Source: Acidobacteriota bacterium (lineage in GTDB: Bacteria > Acidobacteriota > Terriglobia > Bryobacterales > Bryobacteraceae). Taken from it: a stretch of DNA of 64,000 nt. A program made the position numbers and the translations under genes. Under the pieces are notes generated by a model. That model saw only the letters and a program-made list of their open reading frames with translations. It was not told the DNA's origin and ran no database searches. Of this stretch, positions 35,809 through 44,339 are shown one piece after another; position 1 is the first letter of the stretch, and every line of letters starts with the position of its first letter. The stretch spans positions 1 to 64,000 of the forward strand of contig CANIVU010000006.1 of the NCBI GenBank assembly GCA_947470805.1, in the 5' to 3' direction.

Positions 35809-36892
35809 TTCGGACTGGTCGGGGGTGAGGGGGGGTGTCGCGGAGGAGGCTGGCCATGCCGAGGACGCCGTTCATGGGCGTGCGAATTTCGTGGCTCATG
35901 GTGGCCAGGAACATGGATTTGGCTTCGCTGGCGCGGTCGGCGGCGACACGGAGTTGGCGCATGTGCCAGGAGACGGCGGCGGCGAGGAGGAAGAGAAGGA
36001 GGAGGACGGCGGAGAGGATGGTTAGCAGTTTCTGGCGGCTGCGGATGACGAAGAACTGTTCGACTGCACCCACTTCGTTGAGGGTGGCCAGGAACCAGCG
36101 GGAGTGCATTTCGGTGAGGATGCCTTCGGAGGCCATGGCGCTGATTTGCTCGCGGAGGAGGTCGGCGATGGGCCGGGCGCGGAGGGACGAACCGATTCCG
36201 GCGACGAGAACGGCTTCGCGAACGGGGAGAAGGCGGAGCGGTTGTTCCCGGCATTCCTGAACCTGGGCCATGAGGGAGGCGTTGGCCTCGCGGAGTTCGG
36301 CGAAGGCGATGTCGGCGGTGCCGATGCAGACGCTGCGGAGGACGGCGCGCCAGTCTCGATAGGGCATGACGGTGGCGCCTGGGAGGACGCGGGCGGCGTA
36401 GGCGCGGACAAAGTGGGAGGAAGTAGTGGCGACACGGCGGCCGGGGAAGTCTTTGGGAATCGGCGCGCCGCCGGGGGCACGTTCGACGACGCCGTAAAAA
36501 GTTTCGAACCACGGGGAGGTGATGTAGGGGGCGCGGGCAAGGCCGGGGACGTCGGAGGAACGGGGGAAGAGGTCGATCGCTTCGCTATTGAAAGCGGCGT
36601 TGGCGCCTTGCGGGACGAAGACCCAATTGAGGCGGATGCCGGCACGGCGGGCAGCCTCGGTAAGGACGTCCTTGCCGAAGCCCGCGGGATACCCATCTGG
36701 CGCACGGGAGATGAACGGCTCCGTTTGGTGGTAGCCAATATTCCACGTTTGAGCGCGGAGGGCGCGCAGTTCCAGGGCGCGGGTGATGAATTGGATGGCG
36801 AGTCCAGTGCCGACGACGACTGCTGCGAGGAGCAGTGTCTTTTTCCACGAACGGATCGGGACTCGGAGGAGGTCACGACACCGGTTAAGCAT
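35540..36892 (-). CDS. Hybrid histidine kinase, N-terminal half (sensor and H-box) before a frameshift
   Basis: The first 350 residues are a coherent sensor. TM1 is at 18-37. A periplasmic substrate-binding (SBP_bac_3-like) domain spans 47-270 ([20 protein letters not shown] ... [20 protein letters not shown]). TM2 is at about 289-309, and the HisKA H-box [20 protein letters not shown] has phospho-acceptor His334. After LLRDT the frame runs through a seven-C run (35829-35835 on the opposite strand) and becomes nonsense rich in Pro, Arg and His until the stop at 35540. With six Cs it would continue [11 protein letters not shown] into the C-terminal half. It is either a pseudogene, a phase-variable gene or a sequencing error. 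Confidence 0.85.
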   Translation of the reverse strand: MLNRCRDLLRVPIRSWKKTLLLAAVVVGTGLAIQFITRALELRALRAQTWNIGYHQTEPFISRAPDGYPAGFGKDVLTEAARRAGIRLNWVFVPQGANAAFNSEAIDLFPRSSDVPGLARAPYITSPWFETFYGVVERAPGGAPIPKDFPGRRVATTSSHFVRAYAARVLPGATVMPYRDWRAVLRSVCIGTADIAFAELREANASLMAQVQECREQPLRLLPVREAVLVAGIGSSLRARPIADLLREQISAMASEGILTEMHSRWFLATLNEVGAVEQFFVIRSRQKLLTILSAVLLLLFLLAAAVSWHMRQLRVAADRASEAKSMFLATMSHEIRTPMNGVLGMASLLRDTPPHPRPVRNARHHHPKQPVPPRHHQRHPRPLQARSLPSPPHPHRLRPRRCPPRRRRPRSSRRPRQIHRPLRCRLPRSPPAQPRRFPPPPPGPSQPHR

Positions 36893-37045
36893 TGAGAACA
36901 GTGGGTAGCGCCAAATGCCCGTCGGGCGCAGCGGGTGCCACGCTCTGCTTCAGTTGTCGCTTGGATTGAATAAAATCATATCCGATTTCTTTTGTAAATT
37001 GTGAGAATTAATTTGAAAAAGGAATCGGGGGTTTGCGGATAGGGG

Positions 37046-37104
37046 AAATCCTGGGTGACCCTCCTTCGCCCGTTGGGCTTCGGAGGGCAAGCCCAGGATT
37101 TGTC
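37046..37104. repeat. Palindromic intergenic element, copy 3 (with inserted hairpin)
   Basis: The outer arms AAATCCTGGG and CCCAGGATTT match copies 1 and 2. The centre is replaced by a second inverted repeat, CCCTCC ... GGAGGG, with a short GCCCGTTGGGC core, giving a longer compound hairpin. It ends immediately at the stop of the FAD oxidoreductase gene, on its 3' side. The same outer sequence with a different centre suggests the element tolerates insertion between its arms. Confidence 0.8.
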
Positions 37105-38745
37105 TTAGGGCTTGTATTCGAGGACCTGGCCGTCGTTGAGAAGGCGGGCGCGGAGTTTGTCGTAGGGAACGTTCTGAATGGGGATTTTTGAATCGATGGC
37201 CATGACGGCGGCGGTGGCGGCGGACTGGCCGAGGATCATGAACACGGGTTCCATGCGAATGGAGCCATAGGCGATGTGGGAACTGGAGAGGCAGACGGGG
37301 ACTAGGAGATTGGTGGCCTGCCCCTTCTTGGGGACGAGGGCGCCGTAGGAGATCTGATAGGGGCCCTTGGTGCTGACGCCGATGTCGCCTTCGTTCTGGA
37401 CGTAGCCTTCGGGGGTGATGTAGCGCTGGATGTTGTGGGAGTCGATGCTGTAGGAGCCCATGCCGACGGATTCGGGGGTGGGCCGCTTCTTGGTGAGTTC
37501 GTTTTCGGTCATGACGTAGCGGCCGACCATGCGGCGGGCTTCGCGGATGTACATCTGGTGGGGCCAGTTGCCGGTGGATTTGAACTCGTCTTTGGCGAGG
37601 CCCCATTTGGCGAATTCGGTACGAACGTCGGCGGGAACTTTGGGATCATTGGCGATGAAATAAAGCCAGCCTTGCTGGTAATTGACATGTTCCTGGAAGA
37701 TCTCCTTGCGGCGGGCGTAGGAGGCTTCGGGGTAGTCCCAGTTGCGGCCGATGTTGTCGGTAGAGAAGGGGCCGTGGTTGTTGGTGTCGGTCTTGGCGTT
37801 GGGGATCATGTCGAACTTCTGGAAGGTTTCGCGCCAGCCGGCGTCGAAGACGCGGGTGAGGAGTTCGTACTCCTTGGGGTTGTAGTTGGCGGGTTTGGGG
37901 AACGGAACGCGGTTGGCCTCGACTTGGGTGAGGCACATGCGGAAGCAGTAGGCCTGGACCTTCTTGTCGCCTTCCCCTTTGACGCCGGGCGGCTCGGTGC
38001 TGATGCGGGGGAGGACGCCACTCTTCGGGTCACCGGGGATGACGTAGGGGGAGATGGGCGTTTTGACGGCGCCGAAGTGGTGGCGGTGGTGGAGGACGCC
38101 GGTTTGGACGCCGTTCCATTCTTCGTTGTAGGTTTTGGTCGATTCGCGGCCGACGTGGTAGTCGACTTTGGCGGCGGCCATGAGGTCGCCTTCATAGGTG
38201 GCGTCCATGAAAATGGCGGCGGTATAGGTTTTGCCGTCGAGGGTGGTAATGGACGAAATGCGGTCGCCGGAGAGCTTGACGCCGGTTTCACGGTTGAGCC
38301 AGGCGTTGCGGACGATGGGGATTTTGAGTTCCTTCATCCAATCCTCGTAGACCTTTTCGGCGACGTGGGGTTCGAAGATCCACTGTGTGCGGCCGGTGGT
38401 ATCGATGGCGGGCGTTCCCTGCCCCTTGTTGCCGAAGGCTTCGCGCTTTTCCCAGCGCCAGGCGGCGGCCTGATCGTAATGTTTCCAGACGCGGTGGTAG
38501 AACTCGCGCGAGAGGCCGCCGATGACGGCTTTGTTACCGGAATCGGTCCAGCCGAGGCCGCCGGCGGTGAGCCCGCCCAGATGGGTTTCGGGACAGACGA
38601 GGAGGACGGATTTGCCCATGCGCTTTACCTGGACGGCGGCGGTCATGGCACCGGAAGTGCACCCGTAGATGAGGACGTCGGCATGGCGGGGGGCAGCCGG
38701 GAGGAGCAGGGTGGCCAGGAGGAATAGGGGTAGGCGTTGGAACAT
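37105..38745 (-). CDS. Exported FAD-dependent oxidoreductase (FAD_oxidored family)
   Basis: A 546-residue protein with a signal peptide (MFQRLPLFLLATLLLPAAPR). A dinucleotide-binding fold follows: ADVLIYGCTSGAMTAAVQVK with Cys/Ser in place of some glycines, then LVCPETHLGGLTAGGLGWTD. FMDATYEGDLMAAAKVDYHV and YSIDSHNIQRYITPEGYVQN are typical of the FAD_oxidored family common in acidobacteria and planctomycetes. ILGQSAATAAVMAIDS is the C-terminal FAD contact. The substrate is unknown; relatives sit in polysaccharide-use regions. The end of the gene abuts palindrome copy 3. Confidence 0.87.
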   Translation of the reverse strand: MFQRLPLFLLATLLLPAAPRHADVLIYGCTSGAMTAAVQVKRMGKSVLLVCPETHLGGLTAGGLGWTDSGNKAVIGGLSREFYHRVWKHYDQAAAWRWEKREAFGNKGQGTPAIDTTGRTQWIFEPHVAEKVYEDWMKELKIPIVRNAWLNRETGVKLSGDRISSITTLDGKTYTAAIFMDATYEGDLMAAAKVDYHVGRESTKTYNEEWNGVQTGVLHHRHHFGAVKTPISPYVIPGDPKSGVLPRISTEPPGVKGEGDKKVQAYCFRMCLTQVEANRVPFPKPANYNPKEYELLTRVFDAGWRETFQKFDMIPNAKTDTNNHGPFSTDNIGRNWDYPEASYARRKEIFQEHVNYQQGWLYFIANDPKVPADVRTEFAKWGLAKDEFKSTGNWPHQMYIREARRMVGRYVMTENELTKKRPTPESVGMGSYSIDSHNIQRYITPEGYVQNEGDIGVSTKGPYQISYGALVPKKGQATNLLVPVCLSSSHIAYGSIRMEPVFMILGQSAATAAVMAIDSKIPIQNVPYDKLRARLLNDGQVLEYKP

Positions 38746-38757
38746 GCGGTTCCAAGT

Positions 38758-39480
38758 TTATCGCGCTCGGGATTTACGTAGGATTTGCAGACCGAAGAAC
38801 ACGCCAACGGCGGCGAGGAGGCGGAGGAACCAGTGGGTGGCGGTGGCGGTTTTGCGGGCGTCGTCGACTGCATTTCCGGCGGTGCCGGCGGTGGCGGCGA
38901 CGGGGACTATGGTGCCGTTTTTGACTTGGCCGGCTAGGGTGTACGGGGCGAGTGGGATTTGCTCGAAGCGGAGGCGGAAGGCGGGCGGGAACTCCGCATC
39001 GGGCTCCTGGGGCTGGGTGGATTCGACGAGGAAGGCGTCTTTGTCGATGGTGACGCGGTGGTTGGGTGTGGCTTTGGCGATTTGATCGGCGAGGGCTTGG
39101 GTGGGAGCAATGGGTTCGAAGTGGGAGACGGAGGCGAGGGTGGGACCATCGACCGTGTTCGGACCAAGAGTGAGGCGTTCGGCGTGGGAGATCGTTTGGC
39201 GGCTCTGTCCCCAGGTGGACTCTTTACGGGGGGCGCCGGCGCCGCGGGCGTATTGCATGCCGGTGCGGGACTCCTCAGTGCGGCGAAGGATGGCGGCGGT
39301 GGGGACGGGGCCGAAGAGGGGGTCGGTGGCGGGGGTGGCGGCTTGGAGGGGGCCGGAGAAGGTATCGGTGGGTTTATCCAGTTGATAGGACCGGTAGGCG
39401 TAGAAGCCTTCGTTCCAGACGGCGAGGACGAGGGAGACGGCAAGAATGAGGAGCGGAAAACCTTTTGGGCGACGGGCCAT
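38758..39480 (-). CDS. TMEM43-like membrane protein (tentative)
   Basis: The ATG at 39480 (MARRPKGFPLLILAVSLVLA) is preferred over 39519. The product is 240 residues. One membrane segment sits near the N-terminus and ends in VWNEGFYAYRSYQLDK. A Trp-Asn-Glu-Gly after the first membrane helix is characteristic of the TMEM43 family. The middle is a large soluble region. A C-terminal helix, THWFLRLLAAVGVFFGLQIL, ends in a basic tail. TMEM43 proteins have three or four C-terminal helices, so the match is partial. It is 12 bp upstream of the FAD oxidoreductase gene on the same strand. Confidence 0.55.
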   Translation of the reverse strand: MARRPKGFPLLILAVSLVLAVWNEGFYAYRSYQLDKPTDTFSGPLQAATPATDPLFGPVPTAAILRRTEESRTGMQYARGAGAPRKESTWGQSRQTISHAERLTLGPNTVDGPTLASVSHFEPIAPTQALADQIAKATPNHRVTIDKDAFLVESTQPQEPDAEFPPAFRLRFEQIPLAPYTLAGQVKNGTIVPVAATAGTAGNAVDDARKTATATHWFLRLLAAVGVFFGLQILRKSRAR

Positions 39481-39535
39481 GTTCCTATTACCTCGAAACC
39501 GGGGCATTCGGCGGTTCATGTACTGTAGAAGGACG

Positions 39536-41173
39536 ATGACACGGAACCTTGTATTGGCTTTCCTGGCTGTGGCTGGCGTGTACGGGCAGGCCCCGGTGGT
39601 GAGTCCGGGAGGGGTAGTGAATCACTTCAGCTATGCGTTGCCGGGGATGCCGAACGCGGGTATTGCGCAGGGCTCCATTTTTGATATTTACGGGACTAAC
39701 ATCGGGCCGGGTACATTGGTCCAGGCGGCGGGATTTCCGTTGCCGGCGCAGTTAGGCGGGACGGCGGTTCAAGTTACCGTGGGCGGAACGACGGTGGATG
39801 TATTGTTGTTCTTTGTGTCATCGGGGCAGATCGCGGGTCTGTTGCCGTCAAGGACACCGGTGGGGCCGGGAACGCTGACGGTTACGGTGAACGGGACGCG
39901 CAGCGCGGCGGCGCCGATCACGGTTTCTTCGCGGAGTATTGGGATTCTGTCGTTGTCGCAGAACGGGCAAGGGCCGGCGGTGATGCAGGTGGGGAACGCG
40001 GCCGGGCAGGTGCTGTTGAATTCGGTTACGAACAGCGCGCAAGCCGGGCAGGTGGGGGTGTTCTACGGGACGGGTTTGGGCGCGGTGCCGTTCGATGAAA
40101 GCCGCGGGGCACCGGTGTTGAACCTGGACCCGCCTGTGCTGGCGTTCGTGGACGGGCGCCCGGCGAAGATCCTGTTTCAGGGGCGGGTGCCGGGGCTGGC
40201 GGGGTTAGACCAGTTTAACGTGGCGATACCGGCGGGAGTTACTGGATGTTATGCCACGGTTTGGTTTCAGACCGGGAATGTGTTGAGTAACTTGACGACG
40301 ATTTCGGTGTCGCCGGGGCCGTCGTGTCCGGATCCGCTGCCGGCGACGGTGGGGGGCGGGAGCGGGACGTTGAAAGCGGCGGGGCTGGTGCTGGTGCGGT
40401 CGCAGCAGAAGATTGGGACGGTGGATTATACGGGGGACGTGGCTTCGGCGGCGTTTTCGGTGACCGATTTGAGCAAAGTACCGGCGTCGACGCCGAGCCC
40501 GTTGACTGTAATTGGCGGGTGCGTGGTGGGGCCGCTGGTGAATACGAGTGGAGGGAGCGGGGCCAGTGCGGTGAGCTACCTGGACGCAGGTCCGGTGATG
40601 ACGATTACGGGGCCGAATGGCGTGAAGCAACTGGCGAAGTTTCCGACGGGGTATTCGTCGCAGTTGGGTTCGACGGCTTTGCCGGGACAGGTTCCGGTGC
40701 CGTCGCCTCCGTACCTGGCGCCGGGTGTATACAAGGTCGACAATGGGAGCGGATCGGCTGAGGTTCCGGCGTTTTCGGTGAGCATCACGCTGCCGGACCT
40801 GGCGTTTGCGTGGAGCAACGCGGACGTTGTTGCGACGGTGTCGCGGGCGGCGGGATTGGATATCACTTGGGCCGGCGGGGATCGGACGGGGTATGTGGAT
40901 ATTGCGGGTGTATCGCTGTTGGCTCGGTCGCCCACGCAGCCGGTGGCTGCGGGCGGGTACTTCAGTTGCCGGGCGGCGGCGAATGCCGGGCAGTTCCGGA
41001 TTCCGGCGCAGGTGCTGCTGTTTTTGCCGGCTAGCACGGTGACGGGAGGCGTTCCGTCAGGTTCGCTGACGGTATCGAACACTACTAGCACGGTGAGCTT
41101 TCCGCTGGCGGGATTCCAGTTCGCTGATCTGACGCATGTGGCGTCGGTTACCCGGGGCGTGGCGTTTCAATAG
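39536..41173 (+). CDS. Secreted TIGR03437 ('Solibacter') domain protein
   Basis: The ATG at 39536 has AGAAGG upstream and gives a signal peptide (MTRNLVLAFLAVAGVYGQAP). The product is 545 residues. Residues 20-255 are a TIGR03437-type domain: GVVNHFSYALPGMPNAGIAQ, GSIFDIYGTNIGPGTLVQAA, VGVFYGTGLGAVP and FNVAIPAGVTGCYATVWFQT. The rest is beta-rich, with TIPT-like repeats of unknown role. The family is strongly expanded in Solibacter-like genomes and has no known activity; a surface or adhesive function is plausible. It is divergent from the TMEM43-like gene. Confidence 0.83.
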   Translation: MTRNLVLAFLAVAGVYGQAPVVSPGGVVNHFSYALPGMPNAGIAQGSIFDIYGTNIGPGTLVQAAGFPLPAQLGGTAVQVTVGGTTVDVLLFFVSSGQIAGLLPSRTPVGPGTLTVTVNGTRSAAAPITVSSRSIGILSLSQNGQGPAVMQVGNAAGQVLLNSVTNSAQAGQVGVFYGTGLGAVPFDESRGAPVLNLDPPVLAFVDGRPAKILFQGRVPGLAGLDQFNVAIPAGVTGCYATVWFQTGNVLSNLTTISVSPGPSCPDPLPATVGGGSGTLKAAGLVLVRSQQKIGTVDYTGDVASAAFSVTDLSKVPASTPSPLTVIGGCVVGPLVNTSGGSGASAVSYLDAGPVMTITGPNGVKQLAKFPTGYSSQLGSTALPGQVPVPSPPYLAPGVYKVDNGSGSAEVPAFSVSITLPDLAFAWSNADVVATVSRAAGLDITWAGGDRTGYVDIAGVSLLARSPTQPVAAGGYFSCRAAANAGQFRIPAQVLLFLPASTVTGGVPSGSLTVSNTTSTVSFPLAGFQFADLTHVASVTRGVAFQ

Positions 41174-41209
41174 GTTAAAGCTGGGTGCGTTTTTGCCGAG
41201 AAGTTGGGC

Positions 41210-41575
41210 ATGGCAAGTACGTTAGAGCAACTCGACAAGGCGCTGGCGGCGCATTCCATGTGGAAGCACCGGTTGCGTGACCTGGTGGACAACGGTGTGG
41301 GAGACATTGACGCGAAAACGGCGATGCGAGATGACGCCTGTGAGATGGGGAAATGGCTGCGGAGCTTTCAGCCGGGCCTGGGTGAGCAGCCGTTGTACAA
41401 CGCCGTTTGTTTTCGGCACACCCAATTTCACGAGTCAGTTGGGAAAGTTGTGATGCTGGCGAACATGAAACAGACCGAGGACGCGAAGCGTGAGATGGGG
41501 ATCAACTCGGCGTACATGAAGGCATCGGCGGCGTTGACCACCGATATCATGGCGTGGAAGAAGAAGCTCGTTTAG
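41210..41575 (+). CDS. Stand-alone CZB (chemoreceptor zinc-binding) domain protein
   Basis: The ATG at 41210 is preferred; a TTG two codons upstream is also open. The product is 121 residues. It consists almost entirely of a CZB domain: KALAAHSMWKHRLRDLVDNG with the first zinc His, ACEMGKWLRSFQPG with the zinc Cys, and FRHTQFHESVGKVVMLA with two further His residues. CZB domains bind zinc and respond to zinc or hypochlorous acid, usually attached to chemoreceptors or diguanylate cyclases. Here it is free-standing, with no signalling domain. It converges with the WG-repeat gene, with 4 bp overlapping. Confidence 0.85.
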   Translation: MASTLEQLDKALAAHSMWKHRLRDLVDNGVGDIDAKTAMRDDACEMGKWLRSFQPGLGEQPLYNAVCFRHTQFHESVGKVVMLANMKQTEDAKREMGINSAYMKASAALTTDIMAWKKKLV

Positions 41576-42669
41576 AACTTGCTATCTGATTTCCAGACTG
41601 ATTTGCCGGCCGGGTCGATGTAGGTCCAGCCATCGTTCGACAGGACCATGGCGAGGCAGCCTTTGAAATCGGCGGCGCTGCTGAACTGGTTGGGGATGGC
41701 GAGGCGGCCGGACTTGTCCATATAGCCGAACTTACCGTCGAGCTTAATGCGGGCCATGCCGCATTGATAGTCGAAAGCGGCGTCGTACTTACGGAATTGA
41801 AAGGCCGGTTTGCCGTCGGCGGTGAGGTAGCCGAGGCGGTCGCCATCTTCGGCGAGCGCGAGGCCCTCGGAGGGCGAATGGATGGCGTGGGGGCCTTTCT
41901 GGACGGGTTGCTCGTTGCCGCGCGTATCGATTTGGATCCACTTGCCGTCCTTTTCGACGCTGGCGATACCGTTGTTGAAATCCTGGGCGTCGTCGAACTT
42001 GGGTTGAATGGCCCAGGCGCCGCTGGGGTCTTTATAGCCCCAATGGAAGCCCTCTTTCCAGCGCAGTAATCCATCGCGGAAGCCGGGTGCGCGGTCGTGC
42101 CCGTCCATGGGAAGGCGGAGGATGATCTTGCCTGTTTTGTCGAAATAGCACCAGTTGCGTTCCAGACCACCGACGGCGAGGCCGCGGCCGTCTTCGGGGA
42201 ACTTGCCGGCGGGCATGAATTTGGGCTCAATGACCATGCGGCCATTGCGGTCCATGTAGCCGTAGGCGGAGGGAGTGGAGCCGTTCCGGGCACGCTGGAC
42301 GACGACGAGCCCGGCGCTGTAATCGCCCATGACGCGGTGGGGGACTTCGGCCACGGTTTTGCCTTGTGGGTCGATGACGCTGTACTTCCCGTCCTTACTG
42401 ACGATGGCGCGGCCTTGTTCGAAGGGGGTGGCGGTGGAGAATACGGCCGGGATGACGAGTTGGCCCGCGGGGTCGATATAGCCGGCGTTGGAGCCGATAT
42501 AGACGACGGCACGGTTCTCCCGGAACTCCTCCACGCGGTCGTACTTCGGCGGGATGACGACTTTACCGGTGCGGTTGATGAAGCCGAACTGGCGGCCGGT
42601 GCGAATGGGGTAGAGATCTGATTGGGCGGCGAGCGTGAGCGAGAAGACGACGAGGAGAAGGCGAGTCAC
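41572..42669 (-). CDS. Secreted WG-repeat protein
   Basis: A 365-residue protein with a short signal peptide (MTRLLLVVFSLTLAAQSDLY) and about seven WG-type repeats of 40-50 residues: FGFINRTGKVVIPPKYDRVE, AGYIDPAGQLVIPAVFSTAT, YGYMDRNGRMVIEPKFMPAG, WGYKDPSGAWAIQPKFDDAQ and FGYMDKSGRLAIPNQFSSAA. The repeats form a beta structure of unknown biochemical role, often on secreted bacterial proteins. It is divergent from the phosphoesterase gene, with 113 bp of AT-richer DNA between. Confidence 0.88.
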   Translation of the reverse strand: MTRLLLVVFSLTLAAQSDLYPIRTGRQFGFINRTGKVVIPPKYDRVEEFRENRAVVYIGSNAGYIDPAGQLVIPAVFSTATPFEQGRAIVSKDGKYSVIDPQGKTVAEVPHRVMGDYSAGLVVVQRARNGSTPSAYGYMDRNGRMVIEPKFMPAGKFPEDGRGLAVGGLERNWCYFDKTGKIILRLPMDGHDRAPGFRDGLLRWKEGFHWGYKDPSGAWAIQPKFDDAQDFNNGIASVEKDGKWIQIDTRGNEQPVQKGPHAIHSPSEGLALAEDGDRLGYLTADGKPAFQFRKYDAAFDYQCGMARIKLDGKFGYMDKSGRLAIPNQFSSAADFKGCLAMVLSNDGWTYIDPAGKSVWKSDSKF

Positions 42670-42712
42670 AACTAGTACTGCGCGATCGATGGTTGGAAAT
42701 TATCATTCTTCG

Positions 42713-42741
42713 TTGCTATACGTTCAGAGTTCGTATATAAC
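42713..42741 (+). promoter_or_regulatory. Predicted sigma70-type promoter for the phosphoesterase gene
   Basis: TTGCTA (42713-42718), a 17-bp spacer and TATAAC (42736-42741) lie 42 bp upstream of the start at 42783. The boxes match 4/6 and 5/6 of the housekeeping consensus with optimal spacing, in the only AT-rich stretch between the two divergent genes. No transcription data support it. Confidence 0.45.
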
Positions 42742-42782
42742 TTACTTCAGACCGCATAGACCTATTGAATTGAGGCACAGCG

Positions 42783-44339
42783 ATGGGTGCAGCGCTGATT
42801 CCTGGCATTGAACATATCGTTGTTCTGATGCTGGAGAACCGATCCTTTGATAACGTCCTGGGGGGACTTTACCCTGCGGGAACGGCCGCCGGAACCTTCC
42901 GAGGATTGACGGGTGACGAGACGAATCCGCTGAATCCGACTGTGCCGAACAGCCCGGTGGTACCGGTGTTCCAGGGACCGGCGGAGGATGCGACTTACGT
43001 TATGCCTTATCCGGACCCGGGCGAACTATACACGGATATGGTGGAGCAGTTATTCTCCAATCAGGACCCGCTGCCGGTGGGGGTGCCTCCGATGAGTGGC
43101 TTTGCGTGGAGTTACGGACAACAGCCGGGGGCACCGGCGGAGGAAGGCGGGCCGAACGTTTGCCCCGTTCCCGGCCACATCATGCAGTATTTTTCGGCGG
43201 AGACGATGCCGGTGAGTTGGGCGCTGGCGCAGCGCTACGCGGTGTGCGACACATGGTTCGCCTCCGGCCCGGTGCAGACGATCGCCAACCGGATCTTCGC
43301 GCACTGCGGGACACCGGGCGTGTTGCCCGGGACTAACGAAAGCCGCGTGAACAACCCGGACTTTTTCAAGGGAATCACCGATACGTTTGAGCCAACGGTG
43401 CAGGACTTCACGGTCTTTGAAGCGCTCGACAACGCCTACCCGGATGCCTGCGTGCAGGGGCCGGGCGTGCCCGATGATGCCGACACGGCGTTGAACTGGA
43501 AAGTCTACTATCATGACGCGCCACTCTCGGCGCTGTGCCAGTATGTCTACGATAACTGGGATTTCTTCATCGGCGGCAACGTGTATCACTTCCAGGATGA
43601 GCTTTCCTCAGTTACCAACTTCGAACAAGACATTCAGAACGACGCACTGCCGAAGTACTCATTCATCGAGCCACGTTACAGCGACGTGTTTGGCGGGACG
43701 GTGAACTCCAACCATCCGGGCGGCGCGGGCATTGATTTCAGCGATCCGAATGGGGATTCCCTGCCCCCGGCCGTGGACGTGCGGGCGGGCGAGACGCTGT
43801 TGAATCAGATCTACGGGATTCTGTCGAAGTATCCGGACACGTTTGGGAAAACGTTGTTCATTGTCACCTATGACGAACATGGTGGACTGTACGACCACGT
43901 GGCGCCGCCGGGGGCCGTTTCGCCCTTCGCCGCGCCCGTGGATAACTTCCCCTATGACCGGTATGGCGTGCGCGTACCGACGCTATTCATCAACCCGCGG
44001 ATCACGCCCGGAACGGTGTATCCGCCGCGAGAGCCGGGCGCTCCGGTGGCGGTGCCGCCGCACGACCACACCAGTCTGATCCAGACCGTGTTGCAGCAGT
44101 TCGGCGCCAATGGTGGTTTCGGTCCGCGCGTGGCGAGCGCGCCTCCTATCGCGGGTCTATCGATGGGGGACTATGTGTCGCCGGATCCTTTGGCGGACCC
44201 GGTCTACATTCCCGCTGTTTCCCCGGACCGGGGCCGGGTGAGTACGTTCCAACCCGGCGCGCCGACGTTGGCCGGCGCGCTGGGTGGACTCTACAAGAAG
44301 ATCCAGGACTGGAAAGATATGGGCGCTTACTTAGAGTAA
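42783..44339 (+). CDS. Phosphoesterase family protein (phospholipase C / acid phosphatase AcpA type)
   Basis: A 518-residue metal-dependent phosphoesterase related to phospholipase C and AcpA. The N-terminus MGAALIPGIEHIVVLMLENR followed by SFDNVLGG is the family opening, with the Glu-Asn metal site. CDTWFASGPVQTIANRIFAH and FIVTYDEHGGLYDHVAPP supply further conserved metal residues. The chain starts directly at the domain with no signal peptide, unlike most secreted phospholipases C, so it may be cytoplasmic or exported in an unusual way. The 3' end overlaps the convergent sugar dehydrogenase gene by 13 bp. Confidence 0.87.
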   Translation: MGAALIPGIEHIVVLMLENRSFDNVLGGLYPAGTAAGTFRGLTGDETNPLNPTVPNSPVVPVFQGPAEDATYVMPYPDPGELYTDMVEQLFSNQDPLPVGVPPMSGFAWSYGQQPGAPAEEGGPNVCPVPGHIMQYFSAETMPVSWALAQRYAVCDTWFASGPVQTIANRIFAHCGTPGVLPGTNESRVNNPDFFKGITDTFEPTVQDFTVFEALDNAYPDACVQGPGVPDDADTALNWKVYYHDAPLSALCQYVYDNWDFFIGGNVYHFQDELSSVTNFEQDIQNDALPKYSFIEPRYSDVFGGTVNSNHPGGAGIDFSDPNGDSLPPAVDVRAGETLLNQIYGILSKYPDTFGKTLFIVTYDEHGGLYDHVAPPGAVSPFAAPVDNFPYDRYGVRVPTLFINPRITPGTVYPPREPGAPVAVPPHDHTSLIQTVLQQFGANGGFGPRVASAPPIAGLSMGDYVSPDPLADPVYIPAVSPDRGRVSTFQPGAPTLAGALGGLYKKIQDWKDMGAYLE

